Part shown: piece after piece, positions 17,474 to 26,945 of the stretch
How positions within the stretch are numbered: the stretch's first letter is position 1
Layout of the letters: the number at the start of each line of letters is the position of its first letter
DNA from: CAYFKJ01 sp964528595
GTDB lineage: Bacteria; Pseudomonadota; Alphaproteobacteria; UBA2966
Assembly: GCA_964528595.1 (NCBI GenBank)
Contig: CAZGTM010000005.1
Span: 35,320 to 99,319, forward strand
Reading direction: 5' to 3'
DNA: 64,000 nt
Position numbers and translations under genes: made by a program
The notes under the pieces: model-generated
Databases searched by the model: none
The model's input: only the letters and a program-made list of their open reading frames with translations
Told to the model about the DNA's origin: nothing

Positions 17474-19459
17474 CTAAGCCCTCGCTCCTTCGGGCATGGC
17501 ACCGGCTCGTCGTTTAGCCGGTGCGCCGACGCGGTGCCGGCGGTCGGACAGCGACACGAACCCGCCCACCAGCATGATGATGGAGCCGGTCCAGATCCAC
17601 ACCACCAGGGGCTTGACGTAGAAGCGGGTGGCATAACCGCCCTGGCCGTCGGGATCGCCGATCACGGCGTAAAGATCGCCGCTCAGGGTGGGCCGGATGG
17701 CGGCCTCGGTGGTCGTCATGGGCGAGGTTTGGTAACTGCGCGTCTCCGGTTCCATGATTGCCATGAGCTTGCCGTTTTGCGCCACGTCGAAGGTGCCGCG
17801 AAGCGCCGTGTAGTTGGGGCCTTGGACTTCGCCGGCGCGGCGCAGGGTGAGTTCGTAGGAGCCGATGGCGATGGTCTCATTAGGCCGCATGACGCGGGCC
17901 GCTTCCTGGGTCCAGGCCTCGACGCCGGTAATGCCGATGATCACCAGGCCGACGCCGATATGGGCCAGCGTCATGCCGTGGGCTGCGCGCGGCAGGCCGG
18001 CCAGGCGGCGCAGGCTGGCCGCCGGCGAGATCCGGAACAGTTTGATGCGGCCCATCCATTCGAGGGCGGATCCGGCCACCAGCCAGATACCGAGCGCCAT
18101 GCCCATGACGGCCAACAGCGGGCCGCCGGTCGCGATATACCAGGTGGCGAAGGCGGCGGCGGCGCTGAGGAAGAAGGCGAACTTGAGCCGGCCCAGCGCG
18201 CCCATGATGTCGCCGCGTTTCCAGGCCAGCATGGGTCCCACCGCGACCGCCACGAACAGGGGCACCATCAGGGGCACGAAGGTGGCGTTGAAGTAAGGCG
18301 GGCCGACCGACACCTTTTCGCCGGTCAGGGCATCCAGGAACAGCGGATAGAGCGTACCCAGCAGGACCGTGGCGCAGGCCGTGGTGAGCAGCAGATTGTT
18401 GAGCACCAGGGCGCCTTCGCGGCTGATCGGGGCGAACAGGCCGCCGCTTTTGAGGGCCGGTCCGCGCCAGGCGAATAGCGTGAGCGAGCCGCCGATAACG
18501 ACGCCCAGGAAGAGCAGGATGTAGACGCCGCGTTCGGGGTCGGTGGCGAAGGCGTGGACCGAGGTCAGCACGCCCGAGCGCACGATGAAGGTGCCCAGCA
18601 AGCTCATGGAGAACGTCAGGATGGCCAGCAGGATGGTCCAGGCCTTCAGGGTGTCGCGCTTTTCGACGACGATGGCGGAATGCAGCAGCGCCGTGCCCAA
18701 CAGCCAGGGCATGAACGAGGCGTTTTCCACCGGATCCCAGAACCACCAGCCGCCCCAGCCCAGTTCATAATAGGCCCACCAGCTGCCCATGGCGATGCCG
18801 ATGGTGAGGAAGCACCAGGCCACCAGCGTCCAGGGCCGCACCCAGCGCGCCCAGGCGGGATCGACCCGGCCCTCGATCAACGCGGCGATGGCGAAGGAGA
18901 ATGCCATGGAGAAGCCGACGTAACCGAGATAGAGGAACGGCGGGTGGAAGGCGAGACCGGGATCCTGCAGCAATGGGTTCAGTCCGCGCCCGTCCAACGG
19001 CGGGTCGGCCAGGCGCTCGAAAGGACTGGAAGTAAACAGGATGAAGAGCAGGAACCCGACGCCCACCAACGCCTGAATGCTGAGCACGCGGGCGCGCAGG
19101 TTGGGCGGCAGGTTACGCCCGAACACGGCGACGGCGCCGCCGAACAGGCTGAGGATCAGGATCCACAGCAGCAGCGAGCCTTCGTGGTTGCCCCAGACGC
19201 CGGAAATCTTATAGAGCATCGGCTTGGCCGAATGGGAGTTTTTGGCGACGTTGACGACGCTGAAATCCGACGTCACAAAAGCATAAGTTAGGGCGCCGAA
19301 GGCGACGGTGACGAAAAACAGCTGTCCGAGCGCGGCGGGGCGGGCGACCGCCACCCAGGGCCCGTAACGGCGTTGCGCGCCGATCAGCGGCACGGTGCCC
19401 TGGACCAATGCCAGAACAAGGGCCAGGATCAGGGCGAAATGGCCGATTTCGGAAATCAT
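17474..19459 (-). CDS. ccmF: Heme lyase subunit CcmF
   Basis: CcmF is the large polytopic protein that, with CcmH and CcmI, attaches heme to apocytochrome c. It has about 14-15 hydrophobic segments, the tryptophan-rich WWD-type motif GWGGWWFWDPVENASFMPW near residue 240, and a large periplasmic loop near the C-terminus. Conserved histidines flank the motif. Length of 661 residues is typical. It lies between ccmE and ccmG. Confidence 0.97.
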   Translation of the reverse strand: MISEIGHFALILALVLALVQGTVPLIGAQRRYGPWVAVARPAALGQLFFVTVAFGALTYAFVTSDFSVVNVAKNSHSAKPMLYKISGVWGNHEGSLLLWILILSLFGGAVAVFGRNLPPNLRARVLSIQALVGVGFLLFILFTSSPFERLADPPLDGRGLNPLLQDPGLAFHPPFLYLGYVGFSMAFSFAIAALIEGRVDPAWARWVRPWTLVAWCFLTIGIAMGSWWAYYELGWGGWWFWDPVENASFMPWLLGTALLHSAIVVEKRDTLKAWTILLAILTFSMSLLGTFIVRSGVLTSVHAFATDPERGVYILLFLGVVIGGSLTLFAWRGPALKSGGLFAPISREGALVLNNLLLTTACATVLLGTLYPLFLDALTGEKVSVGPPYFNATFVPLMVPLFVAVAVGPMLAWKRGDIMGALGRLKFAFFLSAAAAFATWYIATGGPLLAVMGMALGIWLVAGSALEWMGRIKLFRISPAASLRRLAGLPRAAHGMTLAHIGVGLVIIGITGVEAWTQEAARVMRPNETIAIGSYELTLRRAGEVQGPNYTALRGTFDVAQNGKLMAIMEPETRSYQTSPMTTTEAAIRPTLSGDLYAVIGDPDGQGGYATRFYVKPLVVWIWTGSIIMLVGGFVSLSDRRHRVGAPAKRRAGAMPEGARA

Positions 19460-19468
19460 GGCGTCCGC

Positions 19469-19906
19469 CTACTCACCCTTCCACTGGCCCGATTTCTTGA
19501 TCGCCTCGGCGACCTCGGGCGGCATGTAATTTTCGTCATGCTTGGCCAGCACTTCGGTGGCGTGGAACACGCCTTTGGCGTCAAGCTTGCCTTCCGCCAC
19601 GACGCCTTGCCCTTCGCGGAACAGGTCGGGCAGCATGCCGGTGAAAGTGACCTGCACGGCGTTGGCGGTGTCGGTGATGCGGAAGTTCGTCGTCATGCCG
19701 TCTTCGCCCTTGGCGACGCTTTCCTCCTCGACCAGGCCGCCGAGGCGGAAACGGCGCTCCGCCGGAATGGACTTCTCGGTAACCTCGGTGGGGCTGTGGA
19801 AGAACACCAGGTTGTCGCTGAAGGCGTTCAGCATCAGCGCGGCGGCGGCGCCCAGCAGCATCATGCCGAAAAGCACCAAATAGAGGCGGCGGCGTTTGCG
19901 GGTCAT
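19469..19906 (-). CDS. ccmE: Heme chaperone CcmE
   Basis: CcmE covalently binds heme in the periplasm and passes it to CcmF. An N-terminal anchor (about 8-29) is followed by an OB-fold domain. The heme-binding histidine is H123 in LAKHDENYMPPE, with the conserved tyrosine Y127. Length is 145 residues. Its start overlaps the ccmD stop by four bases. Confidence 0.96.
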   Translation of the reverse strand: MTRKRRRLYLVLFGMMLLGAAAALMLNAFSDNLVFFHSPTEVTEKSIPAERRFRLGGLVEEESVAKGEDGMTTNFRITDTANAVQVTFTGMLPDLFREGQGVVAEGKLDAKGVFHATEVLAKHDENYMPPEVAEAIKKSGQWKGE

Positions 19907-20097
19907 TTGGCAGCCGCCGTTCCGTTGCGGGCGTCGCCGCGCTCCGCCTGCAGCGTTTCCAGCATGGCCCGCTCATTCTTGAGGGCGATCCAGCTCTGGA
20001 CCGCCAGGCCGATCATGATGATCGCGGCGATGCCGAAGGCGGGCCAGACAAAGACCGCGTATCCCCCCATATCGAGGAATTCTGAAAACGAACTCAT
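19903..20097 (-). CDS. ccmD: Heme exporter subunit CcmD
   Basis: CcmD is a small membrane protein that helps release holo-CcmE from CcmABC. The 64 residues contain one hydrophobic segment (about 12-36) with the usual GGYAVFVWPAF start and a charged cytoplasmic tail. Its position between ccmC and ccmE confirms the call. Confidence 0.92.
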   Translation of the reverse strand: MSSFSEFLDMGGYAVFVWPAFGIAAIIMIGLAVQSWIALKNERAMLETLQAERGDARNGTAAAK

Positions 20098-20103
20098 GGC
20101 GCT

Positions 20104-20832
20104 TTATCCTTGAACTTGCGCGAGGCGGATGGCGCGGACCTTCCGCGCCAGAATTTCCCGCTGGGCCCTAAGTATGACCACGGCGACATAGAAGGCCGTA
20201 AATCCGAGGGCCATGAGCAGCAGCGGGATCAGCATGGAGACGTGGATCGCCGGACCGCCCATTTTAACCACGCTGGCGGGTTGATGAAGCGTGTTCCACC
20301 AATCTACCGAAAATTTGATGATGGGGACGTTGACGAATCCCACCAACGACAGGATGGCCGCAGCCTTGGCGGCGCGTTGCGGATCGTCGAAGGCCTGCCA
20401 CAGGGCCATATAACCGATATAGAGGAAAAACAGCACCAAAACAGAGGTCAGGCGGGCGTCCCAGACCCACCAGGTGCCCCACATGGGCTGACCCCAGAGC
20501 GATCCCGTGGCCAGGGCGATGAAGGTGAAACCCGCCCCGATCGGCGCCGACCCCTTGGCCATCAGGTCGGCTACCGGGTGTTTCCAGATCAGGCCGGTGG
20601 CGCTGGCGATGGCCATCGAAGTGTAAACGAACAGCGCCATCCAGGCGGCCGGCACGTGTACGAACATGATGCGCACGCTTTCGCCCTGCTGATAATCGGC
20701 CGGCGCGACGAACAGGCCGAGATAGAGACCAACGGCGATGAGCACGACGGCCAGGCCGGCGGTCCACGGCAATAGGGCGGAGGTCAGGCGCAGGAAGCGC
20801 GTGGGGTTGGCGAAACGGTGTAGGGTCTGCAT
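20104..20832 (-). CDS. ccmC: Heme-handling membrane protein CcmC
   Basis: CcmC attaches heme to CcmE. It has six hydrophobic segments and the WWD motif WGTWWVWDARLTS near residue 125. Conserved histidines occur at HVPAAW and downstream near VDWWNTLHQP. Length of 242 residues is normal. A 93-base gap separates it from ccmB, the largest gap in the ccm set, so a second promoter is possible there. Confidence 0.96.
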   Translation of the reverse strand: MQTLHRFANPTRFLRLTSALLPWTAGLAVVLIAVGLYLGLFVAPADYQQGESVRIMFVHVPAAWMALFVYTSMAIASATGLIWKHPVADLMAKGSAPIGAGFTFIALATGSLWGQPMWGTWWVWDARLTSVLVLFFLYIGYMALWQAFDDPQRAAKAAAILSLVGFVNVPIIKFSVDWWNTLHQPASVVKMGGPAIHVSMLIPLLLMALGFTAFYVAVVILRAQREILARKVRAIRLAQVQG

Positions 20833-20925
20833 GGCGGGGTTTATATCGCTGTTTCGGGGTGTTTAGGCAAGTCCATTAGATGCGGCCAAACGACGCGTGT
20901 AATTGATATTTGTCAAGTTGACGGA

Positions 20926-21591
20926 TCATTCAAGGTTCAATCTCAGCGCGGCCGCCGCACCCCAGGGGCACAGGGCGATGGTGCCCAGCATCATGGCAGC
21001 CAGAACCAGCAGATGCGGGCGTTCCGAGAGCCCGCCGATGGCCGCGTCGATGGCGCCGACGCCGAAGATCAGCACCGGGATATAGAGCGGCAGCACCAGC
21101 AAAGACAGCAACACGCCGCCGCGCCGCACGCCGACCGTCAGGGCCGCCCCGATGGCGCCGATCAGGCTCAGCGCCGGCGTGCCCAAAAGCATGGCGACCA
21201 TCAGCGTCACATAACCGGCCGGTTCCAGGTGCAGCAGCACGCCCAGCAGCGGCGCGACGATGATCAGCGGCAGGCCCGTGGTCAGCCAGTGCGCCGTGCA
21301 CTTGGCCAGCACCGTCATCTCCAGCGGCATCGACCCCATGGTCAGGAGATCGAGGCTGCCGTCCTCGAAATCGGCCTGGAACAGGCGGTCCAGCGACAGC
21401 ATTGAGGCCAGTAGGGCCGCGACCCAGAGGACGCCGGAACTGATGCGCTGCAGGATGTTGATCTCGGGCCCGACGCCCAAGGGGAAAAGCGTCACTGTCA
21501 ATACGAAGAACATCACCACCATGGTGCCGGCGCTGCCCTGTCTCAGCGCCAATTGAACGTCGCGGCGGACGATCCTCAAGAACCGGTTCAT
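20926..21591 (-). CDS. ccmB: ABC-type heme exporter permease CcmB
   Basis: CcmB is the permease partner of CcmA in the CcmABCD complex that releases CcmE-heme. The 221 residues have six membrane segments and start MNRFLRIVRRDVQLALRQG. The frame is open further upstream over ccmA, but that part has no membrane character, and ATG 21591 overlaps the ccmA stop as ATGA, so this start is chosen. Confidence 0.94.
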   Translation of the reverse strand: MNRFLRIVRRDVQLALRQGSAGTMVVMFFVLTVTLFPLGVGPEINILQRISSGVLWVAALLASMLSLDRLFQADFEDGSLDLLTMGSMPLEMTVLAKCTAHWLTTGLPLIIVAPLLGVLLHLEPAGYVTLMVAMLLGTPALSLIGAIGAALTVGVRRGGVLLSLLVLPLYIPVLIFGVGAIDAAIGGLSERPHLLVLAAMMLGTIALCPWGAAAALRLNLE

Positions 21592-22271
21592 ATCGTCCGC
21601 GCCTCGTCCAGGCGGAGCACGTTGCCGTCTTCGACGCCGAGGTCGATGTGGGTCGCCACCATGACCATGCCGCCGCCGGCGCGGTGTTCGGCGATCAGGC
21701 CGGCCAGCAGGGCCACGGCGTCGGTATCCAGCGAAACGGACGGTTCGTCCAGCAGCCACAGCGGTTTTGGGATGGCGGCGATGCGGGCGATGTTGAGCCG
21801 CCGGCGCTGGCCGGCCGAAAGATACCTTCCCGGCACGTCGGCGATCCGGCTGAGTCCCAGGCGTTCCAGTCCAAGGGCGGCGTCGTCGCCGGGATTGTCG
21901 CTGCCTTCGAAGGCCGCCCAAAACGCCAGGTTCTCGCTCACCGTGAAGGCCGGTTTGACGGCGTCGAGGTGGCCGACGTAGTGCATGCGGTCGCGGAATT
22001 CCTCGATCTCGCCGGGCTCGTTTTCGTCGCGCCAGATCAGCCTTCCCTCGGCCGGTTTGAGAAAACCGGCGGCGAGGCGCAGCAGCGTCGACTTACCGCT
22101 GCCGTTGGGCCCGCGCAGCACCAGGGCGTCACCGGCGGCGACGTCGAAGGAGAGGTCCTCGAGCACCAAGCGCTCACCGCGCACGCAGGACAGATTTTGA
22201 CCGGAGAATGTCACGTTTAAAGCGGTCCCGTTGACAGTCATTTGGCCGGGCTCGACTAAACCTGGCCTCAT
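21588..22271 (-). CDS. ccmA: ABC-type heme exporter ATPase CcmA
   Basis: This is the ATPase of the CcmABCD complex. Walker A is GPNGSGKSTLLR (about 54-65), the signature LSAGQRRRLNIAR and Walker B LWLLDEPSVSLD. Length is 227 residues from ATG 22271; an internal ATG at 22241 (MTVNGT) is a plausible alternative. It is the first ccm gene but begins only 13 bases after the PaaK-like gene, so readthrough from the upstream transporter operon is possible. Confidence 0.94.
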   Translation of the reverse strand: MRPGLVEPGQMTVNGTALNVTFSGQNLSCVRGERLVLEDLSFDVAAGDALVLRGPNGSGKSTLLRLAAGFLKPAEGRLIWRDENEPGEIEEFRDRMHYVGHLDAVKPAFTVSENLAFWAAFEGSDNPGDDAALGLERLGLSRIADVPGRYLSAGQRRRLNIARIAAIPKPLWLLDEPSVSLDTDAVALLAGLIAEHRAGGGMVMVATHIDLGVEDGNVLRLDEARTI

Positions 22272-22284
22272 TTCGGAGACCTAG

Positions 22285-23523
22285 CTATTCGTATGTGCGC
22301 ACGTCGTCAATAACTTTGCCGTCGTTGGGCAGGCTGCCGGGGGCGACGAATTCGACCTCACCGCGGACCTTGCAGACGGCCTGGATGCTCTCGGCAACGG
22401 CCTCGGCCAGGCCCTCGGGTGCACCCTCGACCTCGCATTTGAGGGTCATGACGTCCTTGCCGTCGGCGCTGTCGACGACCAGGCGGGCCTTCTGGATTTC
22501 ACCGTGCCGGGCCGCCGTCTGGTTGACCTGGGCGGGATGGACGAACATGCCTTTGACCTTGGTGGTCTGGTCGGCCCGCCCCATCCAGCCCTTGATGCGC
22601 CGGTTGGTCCGGCCGCACGGGCTTTGACCTTCCATCACGGCGGAGAGATCGCCGGTGGCGAAGCGGACCAGCGGGTAGGCCTCGCTCAGGATGGTCACCA
22701 CGACCTCGCCGACCTCGCCGTCCGGCACCGGATCGCCGCTGCCCGGGCGCAGGATTTCGACGATGGCGCTCTCGTCCATGATCATGCCTTCCATGGCGGG
22801 AGACTCATAGGCGATGCTGCCGAGCTCGGCGGTGCCGTAGCCCTGCAGACAGGTGACGCCGTGATCGTTGATTTCCTTGCGCAGGCTGGGCGGCAAGGCC
22901 TCGCCGCCGACGGCGGCCGAGCGGTAGGACGGCTTGACGCCGGCTTCCGCCGATTTGTCCAGGAGGATTTTGAGGAACGACGGCGTTCCGGCATATGCCG
23001 CGGGTTGTAGATGGGCGACCGCGGCAATTTGCTGCTCGGTATTGCCGACGCCGCCGGGAAAGACCGGGCAGCCGATGGCCCGCGCGCCCGCTTCCATCAT
23101 CATGCCGGCCGGCGTCAGGTGGTAGGAAAAGGTGTTGTGGACGATGTCGCCGGGACGCATGCCGGCGGCCCAGAAACCGCGCGCCATGCGCCAGTAATCG
23201 GCGATGGCCCCGCTGGGCTCGTAAATCGGGCCGGGAGATTGAAAAATCTGCGCCACTTGGCCGACGGGGATGCCGTTGAGCCCGCCGAAGGGCGGATTAT
23301 CGGTCTGGCGTTGAACCAAGTCCGATTTCCGCGTGACCGGCAGGGCGGCCAGGGCGTCACGGCTATTGACGGCCTGAGGGTCGACGCCTTCGAGGATTTC
23401 GCCGAAATAGTCGGAATTTGATTTGGCGTGGGCGACCTGGGCGCTGAGCGCAGCCATCTGTTCGCTTTCCCGGACTTCGGGCGCACGGGTTTCGAGCTCG
23501 TCGTAGTATTCGCTGTCGGACAT
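22285..23523 (-). CDS. Phenylacetate-CoA ligase (PaaK)-like adenylate-forming protein
   Basis: The protein follows the PaaK layout: an N-terminal segment with AALPVTRKSDL, a central ANL domain with GGEALPPSLR and YGTAELGSIAYE, and a C-terminal small domain with the adenylation lysine in PNDGKVIDDVR near the end. The phosphate-binding loop, normally SSGTTGxPT, is here QSPGPIYEPSG (about residues 94-104), so it is strongly altered. At 412 residues it is near PaaK length. It closes the second Liv operon. It probably activates a carboxylic acid to its CoA thioester, but the altered loop leaves activity open. Confidence 0.8.
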   Translation of the reverse strand: MSDSEYYDELETRAPEVRESEQMAALSAQVAHAKSNSDYFGEILEGVDPQAVNSRDALAALPVTRKSDLVQRQTDNPPFGGLNGIPVGQVAQIFQSPGPIYEPSGAIADYWRMARGFWAAGMRPGDIVHNTFSYHLTPAGMMMEAGARAIGCPVFPGGVGNTEQQIAAVAHLQPAAYAGTPSFLKILLDKSAEAGVKPSYRSAAVGGEALPPSLRKEINDHGVTCLQGYGTAELGSIAYESPAMEGMIMDESAIVEILRPGSGDPVPDGEVGEVVVTILSEAYPLVRFATGDLSAVMEGQSPCGRTNRRIKGWMGRADQTTKVKGMFVHPAQVNQTAARHGEIQKARLVVDSADGKDVMTLKCEVEGAPEGLAEAVAESIQAVCKVRGEVEFVAPGSLPNDGKVIDDVRTYE

Positions 23524-23561
23524 GGTAACTCTCTAACCGGCCCGCCGGGCCTTCGGGGGGA

Positions 23562-24377
23562 TCAGGCCAGCCAGCGCTTGCGCCGGCGGTAGTGCTTGAC
23601 GTCGCGGTAGCTCTTGCGCTCGCCCGAGGAAACGCCGAGGTAAAATTCCTTTACGTCCTCATTGCTCGCGAGCTTGTCCGCATCGCCGTCCATCACGATG
23701 CGGCCGTTCTCCAGAATGTAGCCGTAATCGGCGAAACGCAGCGCCACGGCCGTGTTCTGTTCAGCCAACAGGAAGCTCACTTTTTCTTCCTTGTTGAGGC
23801 GGTGCACGATGTCGAATATTTCCTCGACCAGCTGGGGCGCCAGGCCCATGGAGGGCTCGTCCAGCAGAATAAGCGACGGCCGTGCCATGAGCGCCCGGCC
23901 GATCGCGACCATCTGCTGTTCGCCGCCGGAAATATAACCGGCGAGCGACGACTGGCGGTCGACCAGCTTGGGGAAATAGCCGTAAACCATATCGAGGTCT
24001 TTCTGCACGGCGGCGCGCCCGTCCCGGCGGGTATACGCGCCGGTCATCAGGTTTTCCTCGACGGTTAAATGTTCAAAACAGTGGCGGCCTTCCATGACCT
24101 GGACGACGCCTTTGCTGACCAGGTCGTTCGGCGTAAGCGCGTCGACCTGTTCGCCTTGATATAAAATCTTACCCTTGGTGACTTCGCCGCGTTCCGCCCG
24201 CAATAGGTTGGAAACCGCTTTCAGCGTCGTCGTCTTGCCGGCGCCGTTGGCCCCGAGGAGGGCGACGATGCCCCCCTCGGGAACCCCAAGGGAAACCCCC
24301 TTCAACACCAAGATCACGTGGTCGTAAACCACCTCGATATTGGTGACGTCCAGAAGTAGGTTGCCTTCTTCGCTCAT
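23562..24377 (-). CDS. livF: ABC transporter ATPase, LivF type (Liv system 2)
   Basis: This is an ATPase subunit of the second branched-chain-type transporter. Walker A is GANGAGKTTTLKAV (about 39-52), signature ISGGEQQMVAIGR, Walker B LILLDEPSMGLAP and LLAEQN at the switch. It is 271 residues, somewhat longer than system-1 LivF because of a basic C-terminal tail with KHYRRRKRW. Unlike system 1, it lies after the binding-protein gene. Confidence 0.92.
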   Translation of the reverse strand: MSEEGNLLLDVTNIEVVYDHVILVLKGVSLGVPEGGIVALLGANGAGKTTTLKAVSNLLRAERGEVTKGKILYQGEQVDALTPNDLVSKGVVQVMEGRHCFEHLTVEENLMTGAYTRRDGRAAVQKDLDMVYGYFPKLVDRQSSLAGYISGGEQQMVAIGRALMARPSLILLDEPSMGLAPQLVEEIFDIVHRLNKEEKVSFLLAEQNTAVALRFADYGYILENGRIVMDGDADKLASNEDVKEFYLGVSSGERKSYRDVKHYRRRKRWLA

Positions 24378-24432
24378 TTCTTAGCTCCGGTCTCGGGGTC
24401 TTCCAACGTTTACGCGGATCACGATTTGCGGC

Positions 24433-25746
24433 TTAGCAGCTGCGCGGCGTGATGTTGTTTTCCTTGGCGAACGCAGCCGCGGCATCTTCGATCATCGGAC
24501 GGATGATGTCCTGCATGGTGTCGACCCAGCCGGAAATGATCTTCCATTCGGAACCGGTCCACTGCTGGAACATCACCTTGCCGCCACCCTCGTGGTCGGC
24601 GCAGGAGACCTTGATCGGCCCCATGAAGCCCTTGGCGCCGAGTTCGCCCAAGCGGCCTTCGGTGAGGTCGAGGTTTTCCATGCCCCAGCGGACTTGCTCA
24701 CCGTTCAAGGCTTTGTCACCGTATTTGCCCATGGCGGTGCGCACGGACTCGGTGTCGTAGATGGCGTTGATGATGCCGCGGTTGTAGAGAACCTGACCGA
24801 TCTGGTTCTTCGTCGCCGCAGCGGCATCGCCGCCGTAGACCTTGTCGATGATTTCCTGATGCAGGGCGGCGCTGGTGCCCGGCGTGTTGAAGGTCGCGGC
24901 CTTGTAGCCGATCGCCGTCTTACCGGCCGGGGTCACGTCCGGCTCGGCGCCCGACCACCAGTTGCCGATGAACTTGTCCATCGGGAACTTAATGGCGGCG
25001 GCTTCCTTGATGGCCACCTGGTTCATGACGCCCCAACCCGTCAGGAAGACGTAGTCAGGCCGATAGCGGCGGATCTGCAGCCAAGCGGCTTTCTGTTCCT
25101 GACCCGGATGGTCGACGGCCAGCATCTTAATGTCGTAGCCGTACTTCTTGGCCAGAAGATTGAAGGTCGCGATGGGCTCTTTGCCGTAGGCGGAGTTGTG
25201 ATAGACAAAGGCGATTTTCTTGCCTTTGAGCTTGTTCATGCCGCCTTCCTGCTGGCCGATGTAGTTGATGAAGGCAGCGGCCTGGCTCCAATAGGAGGTC
25301 GGGAACGTGAAGGCCCACTTGAAGACGCGACCGTCACCGGCGGCGGTGCGGCCATAACCCATGGAATGCACGGGAATCTTGTCGACGGCGGCCTTGGGGA
25401 TCAACTGGTAGGTGATACCGGTCGAATTCGGGTTGAACACCGTGGCGCCCGCGTCACCCTTGTTCTTGAGTTTTTCGTAGCACTCGACGCCGATCTTGGT
25501 GTTGTACTTCGTCTCGCATTCTTCGAACTTGACCATGACGCCGTTGATGCCGCCACGTTTGTTCACCAACCTGAGATAATCGGTGTAACCGTTGGCGAGC
25601 GGAATGCCGCCGACGGCGTAGGGTCCGGTGCGATAGACGATCAGGGGGAAGAATTGTTCCCCAGCCGCCTGCGCCTTGGACACCAGAACCGGTGTCACAA
25701 GCACGGCCGCGCCGATGGCGGCCAGAAGCATTTTCTTTAAGTTCAT
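24433..25746 (-). CDS. Periplasmic solute-binding protein (Liv system 2)
   Basis: This is a type I periplasmic binding protein. A signal peptide occupies residues 1-27, ending SKAQA. The mature part has the ANGYTDYLRLVNKRGGING segment characteristic of the family. At 437 residues it is longer than LivJ/K and has several cysteines, including the C-terminal residue and EECETKYNTKIGVECYEK. Its operon contains two CoA ligases, so an aromatic or aliphatic carboxylate is a more likely ligand than leucine; this is inference. Confidence 0.88.
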   Translation of the reverse strand: MNLKKMLLAAIGAAVLVTPVLVSKAQAAGEQFFPLIVYRTGPYAVGGIPLANGYTDYLRLVNKRGGINGVMVKFEECETKYNTKIGVECYEKLKNKGDAGATVFNPNSTGITYQLIPKAAVDKIPVHSMGYGRTAAGDGRVFKWAFTFPTSYWSQAAAFINYIGQQEGGMNKLKGKKIAFVYHNSAYGKEPIATFNLLAKKYGYDIKMLAVDHPGQEQKAAWLQIRRYRPDYVFLTGWGVMNQVAIKEAAAIKFPMDKFIGNWWSGAEPDVTPAGKTAIGYKAATFNTPGTSAALHQEIIDKVYGGDAAAATKNQIGQVLYNRGIINAIYDTESVRTAMGKYGDKALNGEQVRWGMENLDLTEGRLGELGAKGFMGPIKVSCADHEGGGKVMFQQWTGSEWKIISGWVDTMQDIIRPMIEDAAAAFAKENNITPRSC

Positions 25747-25864
25747 CGTTATTCCTCCCTGTTATTGAGCAGGTCGCCCTGCCTGATGAAAGCCTAGCAC
25801 TAAGACTTCCGACGCGCCAATGCCTGTATCGTGAACGTTTTGGCGCGAATCTCTGGTTCCTTCG

Positions 25865-26941
25865 CTAATACGGGAACGGCCACAATCGCAGTTTTTCCTT
25901 GGCGATTTGCCATAATCGGGCGAAGCCCAGCGGCTCCGCGATCAGGAAAAAGATAATCAGGCCGCCGAATATCATGACCTCGAAGTGTTTCTGCGTATCG
26001 ATGGCGATCTGCATGCCGAACGTTTGCGGCAAATTGGTCAGCAGGATCGGCACGGACGTTATGAAAGCGGCGCCCAGGAACGATCCCAGGATGCTGCCCA
26101 GGCCGCCGATAATGACCATGAAGAGGACCTGGAACGAGATGTCGATGGAAAAAGCTTCGGTTTCGACGCTGCCGAGCCAGGTAAAGACCGTCAACGCGCC
26201 GGCCACGCCGCAGTAGAACGAGGATATGGCGAAGGCCGACAATTTGGTCTGCATCGGCCGGATGCCGATGATTTCGGCCGCGATGTCCATGTCGCGGATG
26301 GCCATCCAGGAGCGCCCGATATGGCCGCGCGTCAGGTTTTTGGCGACCAGCGCCAGGACCATCACGATACAGAGCGTGACGAAGTATCTGACCTCCGCCG
26401 TCGCCTCGGGACCCGTGATCATGACGCCGAACATGGTGCGCGGCGGCGCGGTGATGGTGCCCGACGGGCTGTAATTGTAGAACCACGCCACTTTGTTGAA
26501 CATCCACTGCAGGAAGAACTGGGCCGCCAGGGTGGCCACCGCCAGGTAGAAGCCCTTGATGCGCAGGCTGGGCACGCCGAACATGATGCCGACGAAAGAG
26601 GCGATCAAACCCGACAGCGCGAACACGATGATCATGTTCATGTCAGGGAAGGCCGTGGTCAGCTTGTAGGCGGCGTAACCGCCGCAGGCCATGAAACCGC
26701 CGGTGCCGAGCGACAGCTGGCCGCAATATCCCAGCAGCAGGTTGAGGCCGATGGTTGCGAGCGCGAAGATCAAGAACGGGATCAGCACCGCCTGAAGCAT
26801 GTATTCATCGGCCGTGAAAGGCACGACGACAAAGGCGATCACCAGCGCGATGGCCAGGAACCAGCGGTCCTGGGCGATGGGGAAAATCGCCTGATCGTCG
26901 GCGTAAGCGGTCTTGAACTGACCGGATTCGCGGTAAAGCAT
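25865..26941 (-). CDS. livM: ABC transporter permease, LivM type (Liv system 2)
   Basis: This is an inner-membrane permease with about nine hydrophobic segments in 358 residues. The LivM fingerprint GYCGQLSLGTGGFMACGGYA is near residue 80 and the GGLGSILGSFLGA segment near 280. The frame is open up to 27025, but that extra part overlaps livH and is not membrane-like; ATG 26941 leaves a four-base gap to the livH stop and is chosen. Confidence 0.92.
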   Translation of the reverse strand: MLYRESGQFKTAYADDQAIFPIAQDRWFLAIALVIAFVVVPFTADEYMLQAVLIPFLIFALATIGLNLLLGYCGQLSLGTGGFMACGGYAAYKLTTAFPDMNMIIVFALSGLIASFVGIMFGVPSLRIKGFYLAVATLAAQFFLQWMFNKVAWFYNYSPSGTITAPPRTMFGVMITGPEATAEVRYFVTLCIVMVLALVAKNLTRGHIGRSWMAIRDMDIAAEIIGIRPMQTKLSAFAISSFYCGVAGALTVFTWLGSVETEAFSIDISFQVLFMVIIGGLGSILGSFLGAAFITSVPILLTNLPQTFGMQIAIDTQKHFEVMIFGGLIIFFLIAEPLGFARLWQIAKEKLRLWPFPY

Positions 26942-26945
26942 GCGC

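Noticed and set aside
20833..20925. TTGACA on the minus strand in the ccmB-ccmC gap as a ccmC promoter
   Set aside because: The -35 is good, but no acceptable -10 lies 16-18 bases away, so I do not list it as a feature.
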